From positions 19,421-83,420 of the forward strand of contig JANBQC010000039.1 in assembly GCA_027576995.1 (NCBI GenBank): a DNA stretch of 64,000 nucleotides, in the 5' to 3' direction. Shown here in pieces: positions 36,601-47,343 of the stretch (positions are counted from its first letter, which is position 1; each line of letters starts with the position of its first letter). The notes below the pieces were generated by a model that saw only the letters and a program-made list of their open reading frames with translations, searched no databases and was not told the DNA's origin. Both the position numbers and the translations under genes were made by a program. This DNA is from Dimargaris cristalligena (Eukaryota > Kickxellomycota > Dimargaritomycetes > Dimargaritales > Dimargaritaceae).

Positions 36601-39004
36601 CTCAATGAGTATCCTCCAGGAAACTAAGTCCACCAGAATATGGTGAATAGTGAAGAAGAATTGGGTACTGAGTAGGTCAGCTGGGTTGTGGATAAGTGCT
36701 GCAGCAACTACTGGGCCAGTAATTAGATTGAGACTCAATTGGACTTCTAGAATAAAGGCCAAATAGTCATCAGGGTCCAGGGTCTTCTCCAATACCAGAA
36801 GATCAGTGTTTGTGGCTATTTTGGTAGGGATTGACTGAGTACATTTCTGTCCATTTTTACCAAGTTGGAACCTTGCCCAGAGAATATCATGGTGGTTAAA
36901 TAAGGCAATAAGAGCATCAGTGAGAGTGGATTGGGATAGGGGGAAATAGGGACCAGCCTTGAAAGAAAATGGTTGGTTGAAATAACAGGGATTTTTAAAG
37001 TGAAGATCAGCAAACCAGTGCTGAATGGGGGTGAGAGCTACATCCCCTGTAACTTGGCCCTGGCAAGAAAAACCAGTGTCCAAAATGGTACTGGTTTCTT
37101 GCTGGATGTACAGAACCTGTTGATTTAGTTTAGGGTACTGGTAGATCAAAGGGACAGTAATCTGGTAACCCAATGGCTGATACTTGGATACAAGTAGAAT
37201 GGCCAAGATTGAATCTCCACCAATCCTGAAGAAATAGTCCAAAGGTCTAATTTGATCTACAGTCTTCTGCAGTACCTGGGCCCAGGCCTGTTGGAAGCTG
37301 TGTCCAATACTATTCAGTAGTTGATCTTCTAAATCACTTGGGGATGGTTGGTCTAAAAGGTGGTTGATTGGTGGAAGGGCTTTATGATCTAGGTTGGTTG
37401 GGTATGCATACAGACAAGGGTATCCTGTACTATCTTTACCACACAATTTTTCAGCCCAGTAAAACAGCCTACAACATGTTCTATTTCCTTGAGCTCAATG
37501 CAAAACTCACACAGTTTAACTTGGTTGTTAATCTGGCCCAGGAATTCAATTATGCCTTTGGGGAGCCATTGAACATGATTGCCGGTCTAGTAAACTTTCC
37601 CAGGACCATGGGGATTATCAATGAACTTAGTGTGGGTTAGTTCGGGTAGGTTTTGGTAACCGCGGGCAAGACCAATTCCCCCAATAAGCAACTCACCAGG
37701 GACACCCACCAGCACCAATTGAAGCTGGCCATCCACCACTAGGTTGGTTGCATTTTGAAGAAGCCGGCCAATTGATATGTTAGAATTTGGGTCAATGGTA
37801 GTTGTATTGCATATCACAGTTGTTTCAATTAGTCCATATTCATTAATTAGGGTACAATGCCTGGCCCATTGCATATGCAATTCCGCTGTAACAGACTCAC
37901 CACCAACTATAACAGTCTTCAGATTTGGAAATTTAGCAGGATTAAGTTGAGACAAGAATGATGGGATTATGATGGCTGTATCAATACTCTGTAAGGACTC
38001 AACCAAATTTTCAGTAGTAACTACCACAGTGCCCCCAGTACAAAGCCCATGCAGCAGTTCTAACACTAATGCATCAAATGTAATGGACATCATTAGTAGT
38101 ACTCAGTGGCTTTTGCGATATATATCCATTATGGTCAGGTTTGTGATAAGGTTGGTTACACTTTGGTGCTCAGTAAGTACTCCCTTGGGATGGCTGGTAG
38201 TACCAGAAGTGTAGACAATATAGACAAGGTTTCATTGGGCCAATGGGTGTGGTAGGAAATCAGATAGATCTGTGTCTGGTGGCAATATTGTGAAAGGATC
38301 AGCCACCAACATGGGAATATGGGATTGAGGTGGTATCCTTCCAAGGGTCGATTCAGTAACAAGTGCTAATAACATACTACTATCTCCTAGGATATAATTG
38401 ATATGGTCAACTGGTTATTCTAGGTCTATGGACACATAAGCTGTGCCAAATTTGAGTACCACCAGTAGAGTAATAATGTAAGTAAATGATTTGGGAATGA
38501 GTAGGGCAAACTGAGTCTCAGGCTGGGCACCATGCTGAGTAATGAGAAAACAAGCAAGCTTAGAACTGCAATTGTCCAGCTGGCAGTAGGTCCACTCATC
38601 AGGACCATGGGTGACTACAATATTATAGGGTACTAATTGAGCCTGGTCACTGAAAATACAGTATACAGGCTTGTCTAAACACTCAATTGGGTCAGTCATG
38701 TGGGAGAAGATGATTAGATGTGACCATTCTTGTTTGCTAACCCAGGGAATATCATGGATTAATGTTGGCAGTTGACTGGGATTTTTCATGTTCTAGGCCT
38801 GAACTACCACACCAATAACTGTGCCAAATTGGCTGGAAAACTCCTCTACAGTAGAGGCCTGGTAGGTATTGCAGGAATAGGTAATATTCAGCATTGAAGA
38901 ACCACCTGTCAGGCTTAAATCAACTAACAACTTGACTCCCATTGTGGTCAAAAGGAAAAATAGAAAACCCTCAGCATTAGTATTGGTAAAATGGTTAGAA
39001 CTTT
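33601..39004 (-). pseudogene. Decayed nonribosomal peptide synthetase, A–T–E–C and start of A
   Basis: Read on the minus strand from 39004 downward: end of a condensation-like starter, adenylation domain (38.8–37.4 kb), carrier domain (FFRIGGDSI near 37.23 kb), epimerization domain (HHILVDLVSW near 36.62 kb, EGHGRE near 36.23 kb, TVGWFTSPYP), condensation domain (HHSLMDG then a stop near 35.18 kb; DDVTFGIILSGQN near 34.8 kb), and the opening of another adenylation domain near 34.2 kb. Stops interrupt it: TAG for the Trp of HHxxxDGW, TAA before EGHGRE, TGA after GQLDPD, and TAG inside YRTGD (now Y-stop-TGN). A8 has become QVKLCEFCIELKE and A5 reads INEYGLIET. There is a frame change near 37.45 kb where the A10 region is shortened. 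The serine of the carrier and both E histidines survive. Homologous to the plus-strand NRPS at 61–64 kb. Confidence 0.9.
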
Positions 39005-39612
39005 GTTACCTGGGTTCACCACTCTTAGTCCATCAAGAGTCCCGAGGATAGGCTTCTAATAGTAGATGGGGCTCAGGTTCAGCCAAGTGGGTCCTAACAT
39101 TAGGTGGGGGCACAGTACTAACTAATAAAGGTTTAGGTAATTAGTTATGTAAGGGACATGCAGTGGGCACACTTACAGGTCAGTATAAGGGGGGTGAGCA
39201 TATATAGAGTTTATTGGAGTAAACTAGGGGGGTCAAAATAAGCTGAGGAATTGAACTAGTCCTAATGGGGCCTAGTTATATATATATGGGGGGTAACCCC
39301 AGAGGGAGGACCCAGGGGAAGAATACTACTAAGACTAAGGTATAGTAAATAAGCTAACCAGACAGCTGTTAGGACCTGGAAGACTCTGATAATAACTGAA
39401 AGAGTCTTTGGATCAGTACTTGAGTGATTAGTGTGAAGAGGTGGAGTCCAGAAGGGGAAAGGCTATATGATATAGGATATAGGCTGATCCCATAGTACTG
39501 GGGGTAGTCATGGGAAGGTTAATATGGTACCATATGGCCTAATAGGGGTGGGTACTAATGTGTATAGATTAAGGCAGATTAGATGATCTGACAATTGTAT
39601 AATTTTAGTGGG
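39005..39612 (-). repeat. Right inverted arm flanking the NRPS pseudogene
   Basis: Reverse-complement partner of 33010–33600. It begins where homology to the NRPS starter region ends, just above 39004, so the arm abuts the NRPS remnant directly. Identity between arms is roughly two-thirds to three-quarters by eye. Confidence 0.7.
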
Positions 39613-40337
39613 TTGCTAGTTGGTTAGGCCCTAATATTGATTTTGGGTTGCCTTAAGTGCCAATATACGTGCATACAGTGTGAATAATATTGAGTAATAT
39701 TATAGAAATATAATCATTTATTGCCAATGGAACTAGTTGGTTAGTGGCAAACACTAAGTCAGTCCCCGCCACAATATATTGCCCCAGAATTTTGGGGAAA
39801 TGCATAGGACAGGCAGCACTTGCTTTAGTACCATGGCTTATCTAACTACAACAGGACGGGGTTACCTGTATGGGCCTATTTGAGGGCAAATTAGCCTCCC
39901 ACTTTGATACTTCCACCAGGTCCCCAAATGCCCTTCACGTGATGAACCCATCTTTCTAAATAAATGGGTAGCTATTTGACGTCCCTATTTTAATACAACG
40001 AATATCTTATCATGAGATTAACATATTGTATTATAAACCCCTGTTATTTAGCGCTTCGGTCTGTTGGGAATAACAAATTCATGTATTAGTATTACCATGT
40101 GAAAAGAACAAGGCTGTTGGAGGTTGGCAGGTATCTCTAGTAGGTTAGCATTATTGAATAATATGGTCAACAGTGTATATTTAAATATTAAAATGAATGG
40201 CTAGAACCTCTCGATTGATGTCTCTCCCACATGCCTATTAGCTCCCTGCCTCTAGTGCATGTATATCATTATTGATTAGATAATATACCAACAATAAATC
40301 GAAGTGAAATGAGACTCCTATCTTTTATTTACTGTTA

Positions 40338-40359
40338 ATATATATATATATATATATAT
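40338..40359. repeat. (TA)n microsatellite
   Basis: Uninterrupted TA run. Confidence 0.9.
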
Positions 40360-40624
40360 TACCTAACATGAATGGGCGCAACCTTTATTAAGAAGAACCC
40401 AGAAAATATGAATACAAGAGATAGAACCCGTGGTTGAAGGATCTACTAACAGCTTTGGAATTCCTCTGTTTTATGGATATTCAATCCATTTAAAAAATCA
40501 TCAACCACTAATTATATATTAACCCATATAGTTGATGGGCTTAGTTATTCTGTAATGGGAGTAGTGTAGAGTTCAGTAATTAGAGAATGGGTTTTCATTA
40601 AGGCCAGTCTTTGTGTACTAGACT

Positions 40625-40770
40625 GGGTGGAATTCGGCCCAACTGTATAAGGTTTTCAATAATACGTGTATGGGAAAATAGGCGGGATATTATTTTTCAC
40701 CCAGCAATCTATGTCCCACACCATCCAATGGATGTGTCGTTTTTTTTAGCCTGGTTGTGAGCCTCTTCCA
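40625..40770 (-). mobile_element. MITE-like element, copy d
   Basis: Reverse-oriented copy beginning GGTGGAATTCGGCCCAACTG and ending TTTTAGCCTGG, with CCATCCAATGGATG inside. Internal sequence is more diverged than in copies a, b and e. Confidence 0.55.
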
Positions 40771-40959
40771 TGTTAGCTTCCACATTAACTACCGAGCACA
40801 CCCTTTTCCTTATTTCACCCGCTAAATCCTGCGCTACGCGTTCATGCCTTCCCTCAATTAGCATCTGGTCACTCCAATCGACTCATTTACTTTATCCATC
40901 GTTGAATATTCAAGCCAACTGCGCTCGCCCAGCACATTATCTAGTCCATCCGTAATACC

Positions 40960-43095
40960 ATGTCGGCATTTCCCAAGGAAATCATCAAGGTATCTAACCC
41001 TTCCCCCTAATGTGCCGCTCCATTAACCATACATCGCTCCTGGGCATCTCATTATGACCCGATTTTAACAGAGCGAGGTGCCTATTATATTAGACGTCAC
41101 TCATAAAGGGTATGCCGAAGCGCCCACATTATGGCTAGCTAACGAATATCCAAAGCTGCTGGCATATATTATATATAATCAATGAATACCTGGAACACCC
41201 CCTTAGAATATATCCGAATCCATCGGTATCCTCAATTTAAAGGATGAAGTAGCCACCGCACTTTCCCAGGATGTAGAGTACCGAATCTACGAAATTATAC
41301 AGGTTAGTCGCCTTTCTATTTGTTTGTTGCTTTCGCTATGCATGCGTGATTATCGCCCACCACCAGCCAACACACCTCGATTTAGTTTCGCGACCCTGCG
41401 CCCCCCGCCCATGGGTATCTAAACTAAGATTGTATCTTAATCGGCTATGCCCAAATTACTCATTTCCCCATCCTAGGAAGCCGCCAAGTTTATGCGGCAC
41501 TCTAAGCGAACCAAATTACTAACTGAGGATATCGACTATGCTCTCCGGGCCCGAAATGTCGAAGTAAGTAATGCTTTCCTTTAAAGAATTAGAGTATTTT
41601 TATTTAACGTGTATTAATAAATGGCAGGATCACTAGACGGCTCATTGCCTGGCTAGATTATTTAAATTTAAGGGGGCCCGAAACAAACCCATGCCCATGT
41701 TCTTTTGACTCACTTGCTTTTTTTTTACACATTTTACAACTTCACTATCCCTAGCCCCTATACGGCCATGGAGCCTTCGGAGAAACCACCTTCAAGAAAG
41801 TCAGTGCCCTTGCGGAAGACATTTACGTAGTCGAGGACGAGGAGTTTGATTTTGAAAAACTCTTGAGCACACCCCTCCCCCCCGCCCCCCGGGACACTTG
41901 CTATACAGCCCATTGGCTCGCGGTGGAGGGAGTCCAACCCCTGATTAGACAAAACCCGGCCCCGAACCCCGAGTCCACCGAACCGGTTTCCAAGAAACCC
42001 CGGGCCGCCACCACCACCATCAACAACAACAACAATGCCCTCCCGGAGGCCAGTGCCCAGAGCTCAGCTACTGCCACGGTACCGGTGAAGTTGGTGCTTT
42101 CCAAAGAGCTGCAACTCTACTACGAACGTCTTACCGAGGCCCTGCTGGCGGATAATGATTTACTCCGCTCTACAGCCCTGGATAGTTTGGCGGTGGACCC
42201 GGGGATCCACCAACTGATTCCCTACTTCACCCAATTTATTGCCCACCAAGTGACCCACCACTTAAAGGACCTGCGCCTGTTAACGACCATGGTCCTCGCG
42301 GCCCGGGCCCTCCTGAGTAACCCGCGGGTGTTTATGGAGCCCTACCTACACCAACTGATGCCGGCTCTACTCACTTGTCTGGTGGGTAAGCGGTTGGGGG
42401 GTGGTGGTCCGACCCCAGCATCCGCCACCGTTGACGCTAACCAGATGGACGAGGACACCCCTCACGAAGCCTCAGCTCTCTCGCATTGGGCCCTGCGGGA
42501 CACCGCCGCCGAAGTCGTGGCCCGGGTCTGTTTGGACTACGGCCCGGCCTACCATACCCTCCAGCAGCGGGTCACGCGCACGCTCCTGCGGGCCTTTTTG
42601 GATCCCACCAAGCCGTTGGCCACCCACTACGGAGCCCTGGTAGGTCTGACCCGCCTGGGTGCCCCGGTGGTGAAATTGCTCATCTTACCCAACATTAAGG
42701 CTTACTCGGCCCTCCTCCTCGCCCCTTCGGCCAAGGAGGAGCGGCAGGGCGAAGGAGAGGGAGTGGCCTATCGAGCGCCAATGGCGGGCCCGGGCACGGC
42801 TGAGGAACGGGAAAAATGTTGGAATTGTCTGGTGGACGCCGTCGAGTCGATACAGGACGAAGGGGGAGATACCACTAACCCCACGGGGTCGTCGGCCCCG
42901 GCCATGATCTCCGCCACCCAAAATCAACTGCTGGAACAATATGTCGGCCCCGAAATGGCTAGGCGATTGGTCGCCCGGCATAGTGCTTGGTCGGCTATTC
43001 CGGTGGCGTTGCAGGTGATGCAGAATGGCCCAGTAGGGGGTGGTCCCGCTGCATCGTCGGCGACCGCACCGCCGCCGGTGGTCAATGGGGTTTGA
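40960..43095 (+). CDS. TAF6: Transcription factor TFIID/SAGA subunit TAF6
   Basis: TAF6 pairs with TAF9 through a histone fold and sits in the core of TFIID (and SAGA in fungi). Four exons, 40960–40989, 41207–41302, 41477–41563 and 41755–43095, all join at phase 0 and encode 517 residues. Exon 1 codes only MSAFPKEIIK; exons 2 and 3 give the histone fold (NISESIGILNLKDEVATAL, then EAAKFMRHSKRTKLLTEDID and YALRARNVE). Exon 4 opens PLYGHGAFGETTFKKVSAL, the hallmark that follows the fold, and continues into the HEAT-repeat domain (from about residue 155: SKELQLYYERLTEALLADND, then LRLLTTMVLAARALLSNP). An Asn/Ala-rich linker lies between them. The C-terminal tail is Pro/Ala-rich. A protein-like stretch inside intron 1 (after 41071) was rejected because skipping it restores the family sequence exactly. 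Confidence 0.93.
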
Positions 43096-43867
43096 GTGCT
43101 ACAACCCTAGGCGAGGGAAGAAACTGGGCCAGCCCATCCATGCATAATAATAAAAATCAGGCAACTGCGTAATAAATTCATTGCTATTGTAGGTACCTCG
43201 GAAAACACATTGGTACAATCCTCGATTTAATGATGCCCCGGTCTACCTACCTACAGCTGGAATCACTCATGTGAAGTACTATAGCAGCATGTGGCCCAGG
43301 GTTACATGGGTCGACATAATTCGTTGGTGGGCGTTTTCCTTTTTATACACATATACTAAATTGGCTGGCGACATGGGCATCATTCCGACCACTTTTGGCA
43401 GAACTGCCCCCCTGGTAATAGCCGAATTCGCTGAAGAAAGTATTAGTATAATTGCACCGTATACCCTTCAACATCCCCCCTTCACACCATCGACTGTAAC
43501 CCTTGTGGTAGGCTATGGGGCAAAATGTGATTCAAAGGGAACACTGTTAGTGGTATGGCTTCCTGGCCCAATGGTCTAGATTTGTTGGTGATATTGATCA
43601 AGTTAAGCATTATCTACAAAAGGCTTAATCGGTATGGCCCTATGGAGGTGCATTGCTTTTCGGAATGGTAGGCGCATTTCAGCATTAGGCTGGAAGTGCT
43701 GGGAACATGTGCAGAGGCCAGAAGTAGGACCATTTGAACAAAATCCAAAAAGAAGAAACTGGAAAGAGTGATACCGAATGGTCCTCGGTCAGAGAAAGCC
43801 CCCTTCCACAGCCCTCTATGGACCAACTGCACCATTTTCCGGATGCGTGGAGCACCCAAGGGCCGCT

Positions 43868-44578
43868 TAGCCATCACCTATTCGTAATGACAGGTGGTTT
43901 AACGAGACGGGTACACAGGTGGCAAAAGTCGACCTAGTCGGTGTTGCCGTATGTCCTACGTAGTTTGCATGTTGTGAGGGAGCGGAATGGTCGGTTCAGC
44001 TCCCCCTGCTCGCTCGCAGCTTGGGGGTCCCGGCAACCGTGATGACATGAGGTTCCATACCCAATGGGTCTTTTATGGCTCCGTGACTCGGCCAAGAGAG
44101 GTTCCACGGGAAAGAATGCAATAGTCACATTAGCCATTTCAGGCTGCGCTAGTGTGCGGGGTCAAAAACAGCTGGGGCTACAATGGTTGGAGCGAAGGGC
44201 GGTTTATATCCCTGGGCGCTGCGTCTTGAAGTGGTCTAGTTTCCAATACAATTATGCGGTGTTTAAGCTTGTCACTGCATTAGTCCTGTATAGGGCTGAC
44301 TAGAACTATGCAAGTGGGTGGACTCCAAGGATCTAGTGGTTCAACAGAGAGAGATGTTCGAGCGACAACCAACGAGCAAACTTGTGCCCATTTTGTCTCC
44401 AGCGGTAGTATAGATAGCCCCCCTTCCCCTCCAGTGTTCTTTGCCGGCTCTCTATTTTGATTATGAATTCCCTTTCGCGTTACTAACGGCCGGATATATC
44501 CAAACACCCGCGGCTGTGGTACAGTTGGGGCAATACTAAGAGATTTGTTTCGATAGCAGCCAACGGAGTTAACAATAT
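43868..44578 (+). repeat. ~700-bp dispersed repeat, CpG-rich copy D2
   Basis: Direct-orientation partner of 32180–32880 that keeps its CpGs (for example CCGCGGCTGTGG where D1 has CCTGTAGTTGTGG). A minus-strand frame at 44280–44578 aligns residue by residue with the one in D1 (HIVNSVGCYRNKSLSI against HIVNSIGYYQNKSHSI). The frame suggests an old coding element, but I cannot name it. Confidence 0.7.
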
Positions 44579-45263
44579 GTCTTTGGATGACTAGATAATA
44601 TACTATGGGTTGGTTTAGCAATAGACCTCCTCCATTAGGATTAATTCACCCCTAGGAATACAGTTCTCCCGATGAGACTTACTATTAGCAGTTATATACG
44701 GACGCACACCCTATTAGTTTTTGGATATGAATAACCCAGGGTTCATACAAGTATGCCAACCAAGCGAGTGAATACATCCCCCCTGCTGTCTCGCCTATGA
44801 TTACACAATGTGTCGAATCGGGTGCTCCATGGAAATAACTCTTCTTTTTTCCGTTGGTAAATAACGGCAGATGAGTATTAGCCCGGCCTTGGTTGTCATT
44901 ACCTGAGCCGCCAGCACCAACCCAAATGTAATTCTACGCCCCTCTCCCCTAATAGCTTGTCCTCACTAAACCGCGTGGTGGTGGATTACACGTACTACCA
45001 TCGAGGATGGGTGTCGGTTAAGTTAGAGTGACCCAACCCTACCACGGGCAACTCTTAAGTTCTATTCCGCTGCATTCTGGCCCGACCGACCACTATCGAT
45101 TGGGGTGGCCGCCAAGTTTCAGGCCACCCGCCTGGCTATTTGCGGCAGGTACTGCCGTCAACTTAACCCGCCCTAGCAGAACATAATTATATCCCCCCAC
45201 TTGAAGCCCCTACCATCTTCATTGAACAAGCGCATCCCAGCCATACTGTAGACACTGCCCCAC

Positions 45264-45270
45264 TATAAAA
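45264..45270 (+). promoter_or_regulatory. TATA box of the secreted-peptide gene
   Basis: TATAAAA followed by GGACCGACG, 138 bases upstream of the start codon: a good fungal core-promoter placement. Confidence 0.55.
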
Positions 45271-45407
45271 GGACCGACGATGCCCGCTCGGTTAACGATA
45301 ACTCACCTACCAGTCACGATTAGAATCACCCCGCTTTTTACACCCAGCCCTGTCGATCACCAGTGAATATCCCAGCATCCCCTACTTCAATACCAGCCAT
45401 TACTACC

Positions 45408-45680
45408 ATGCACTTCCCCGCTTTCGTTCTTGCGACTTTCGCCATTGTGGCATTGGCATGGGCCCGGGACGGCCATACCGATACCGCGAATCCGAGTACT
45501 TCCCAGGACGAAGTGACCGCTTCCTCCACTGGCCTGCACGCTTCCCACCGCCACCCCCAGCAGCTCGTTCGTCGCGGAAAATTCCCCAAAAAGACCCGCG
45601 AGCCCTGTCCCTATTGTAAAGAAGAGTATATGCCCAGCGTCCTTACCGTACATATGAAGACCTGTTCCAAGAAACCTTAA
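45408..45680 (+). CDS. Small secreted peptide precursor with Kex2 site and C2HC motif
   Basis: Single-exon, 90 residues. A signal peptide (MHFPAFVLATFAIVALAWA) ends in a good AxA-type cleavage site. A hydrophilic Ser/Thr-rich pro-region follows and ends QQLVRR, a dibasic Kex2-type site. The remaining ~33 residues, from GKFPKKTREPCPYC, carry C-x2-C-x11-H-x3-C (CPYC … HMKTC), the spacing of a C2HC zinc finger. The start is the ATG at 45408; an upstream in-frame GTG at 45363 would spoil the signal peptide. A TATA box lies upstream. The combination of secretion, processing and a zinc-finger-like knuckle is unusual. It could be an effector, antimicrobial or signalling peptide; function unknown. 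Confidence 0.75.
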   Translation: MHFPAFVLATFAIVALAWARDGHTDTANPSTSQDEVTASSTGLHASHRHPQQLVRRGKFPKKTREPCPYCKEEYMPSVLTVHMKTCSKKP

Positions 45681-47343
45681 TAAGCATACTAATCATAATA
45701 ACTAGGTGCCTATACCATTCCTTTTCTTACCAGCCCATAGACCCGTTGGTGACCATCACCCGCATCTACGAATCCCCCACTTCCCTTTTTGTCGACAAGC
45801 CTGGCTTGGTATTTCAATAAAAAGGGCCTTGGTTTACATATGGTTGAACGTTGCATGGGTGATACTGGGAAACGGTATGTAGTAGGGTTTCGTTCAATTT
45901 TTGCTTGATGCCTGGACTTGTCCTGCCGACTGGTGCCGTTCTCACTGGATTGGGACGGTTAAGACTAGCACGCTCGCTTTCTGTTGTTAATGAGCTAGGT
46001 GGCGATTGTGTTTGATTAGTGATCACTATTCCTTTAGCGATTCTCTGTAGTGGTTTGCTATAGTTTAACACCATTGGGTGTTAATATATATATATATAAT
46101 AGAAGTATCAGCATCCACTATTTTGCTGGTAAAATAAATCTAGCGGCCCGCTCCGATAAGGCCATCTCTATTCATAATTATATCGCCGCTTCGCTAGATT
46201 TTATCCCAAATAAGCTATGTGAACCTCACGAATTAGGACACTTCAAATTGCCATATCATTCTTTTATACGGCTCTATTTATGGTGCAATAGCCCCTAGAC
46301 CCCTGTCCGGCTTATTACACGCCATAAATATGCATATAAATATATGTAATGGATAAGACACGATCCACTCATTATTTCTAATATGCCAGGGCCAGTATAT
46401 GTAGTCCGTAGTCCCCTTATCACGTTTGCGTTTTGCTGAGTTGATTAACGGTTAAAGTAGCCTAACATCGCATAAAAAAAATACCTAAGCTAGAACCAGA
46501 AAATAGGCATTATGGTGTCTAATTCTGCGACCCTTTCAGTTAATCTAATCCACCAATATTAATAAAAATTCGGGATCATTTACCGAACAAGTAAAAAATA
46601 ATGGACACTCAGTTCTCCTTCCCACATTATAAAATACGTGTGCGTACGTTCTAGAGTATTTTTTTATTCGCACTCCGCTTCCCTAGCCATTTGGCCTTTA
46701 GCTATCTCCAATCTCCAGCCCCAAGGACCCACTAGGCCTGTAGTGACACTAAGTGGCAAAGGTAAAAAAGGGAGGCTGTCTATGGGGATTATGGAAACCG
46801 ACGGATTCAATCACACGAATTAGGATAGTTGTCAAACCAAATTAAAAACACTCCATGATTGGCAAAAGGGGCACAAACGACCCGGTTCCCAGGGGAATTG
46901 GGGCTAGGGAGGCAAATTAATAGTGTATAATATTAGTTTTCGTCGTAAAAAAAAATTGACGAAAAAACGGGGATATAATTACAAGGAAAGTCAAATGAAT
47001 AATAATATAACACATACCACTAGGAACGCACGTCCATCACTAGATAGGCGTAAAAAGTGTTGAGTGGGATAACCAGCGGGGTGTGACAATGCATCAATGA
47101 GAGAGAGGCCCAAAGGGGGCGTACGCATCGAGTTCCTCGGGAAGAGAAGGCGATACAGGTGGAAACAGTAATAATACAAGTAGTACGGATATGAGTGGTG
47201 ATGGAATAAGGTAGCAAGCGGATGTTGTGTTGGGGTGTCTTCCTAAAGCTTTGCTATTTGGGAATAATTATTGTGTTTTTCTTCTATTATAAACGTCAGT
47301 CACGATGGTAGAAATGGGGTCATTGTTGAAGGTGTGAATTGGT
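45681..47343. other. Intergenic, no gene seen
   Basis: AT-rich, with an AATAAA at about 45817 that may serve the peptide gene and a (TA)n tract near 46084–46099. Frames here are short and without domains. Confidence 0.4.

Larger units (their letters stand above)
31620..39660. other. CpG-depleted block containing repeats and a dead NRPS
   Basis: Across this block I count roughly one CpG per 60 bases, although GC content is moderate. The sequence on both sides has several times more. TG, CA and TAG/CTA words are correspondingly common. The block holds a copy of a dispersed repeat (32180–32880), a MITE-like copy, two inverted arms and the NRPS pseudogene. The pattern is what cytosine-methylation-driven deamination leaves. 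31620–32179 itself shows no gene. Boundaries are approximate, by eye. Confidence 0.7.
39661..40959. other. Intergenic, normal CpG content again
   Basis: Spacer before TAF6 holding a (TA)n tract at 40338–40359 and a MITE-like copy at 40625–40770. No gene seen. Confidence 0.4.
43096..45407. other. Intergenic, contains repeat copy D2
   Basis: A frame at 43271–43579 shows no known domain. Repeat D2 occupies 43868–44578. 44600–45240 shows nothing clear; the secreted-peptide promoter begins near 45264. Confidence 0.4.

Noticed and set aside
41071..41190. Protein-like stretch inside TAF6 intron 1 after an AG
   Set aside because: Including it breaks the histone fold and ends in a stop; joining exon 1 to 41207 gives the family sequence in phase.
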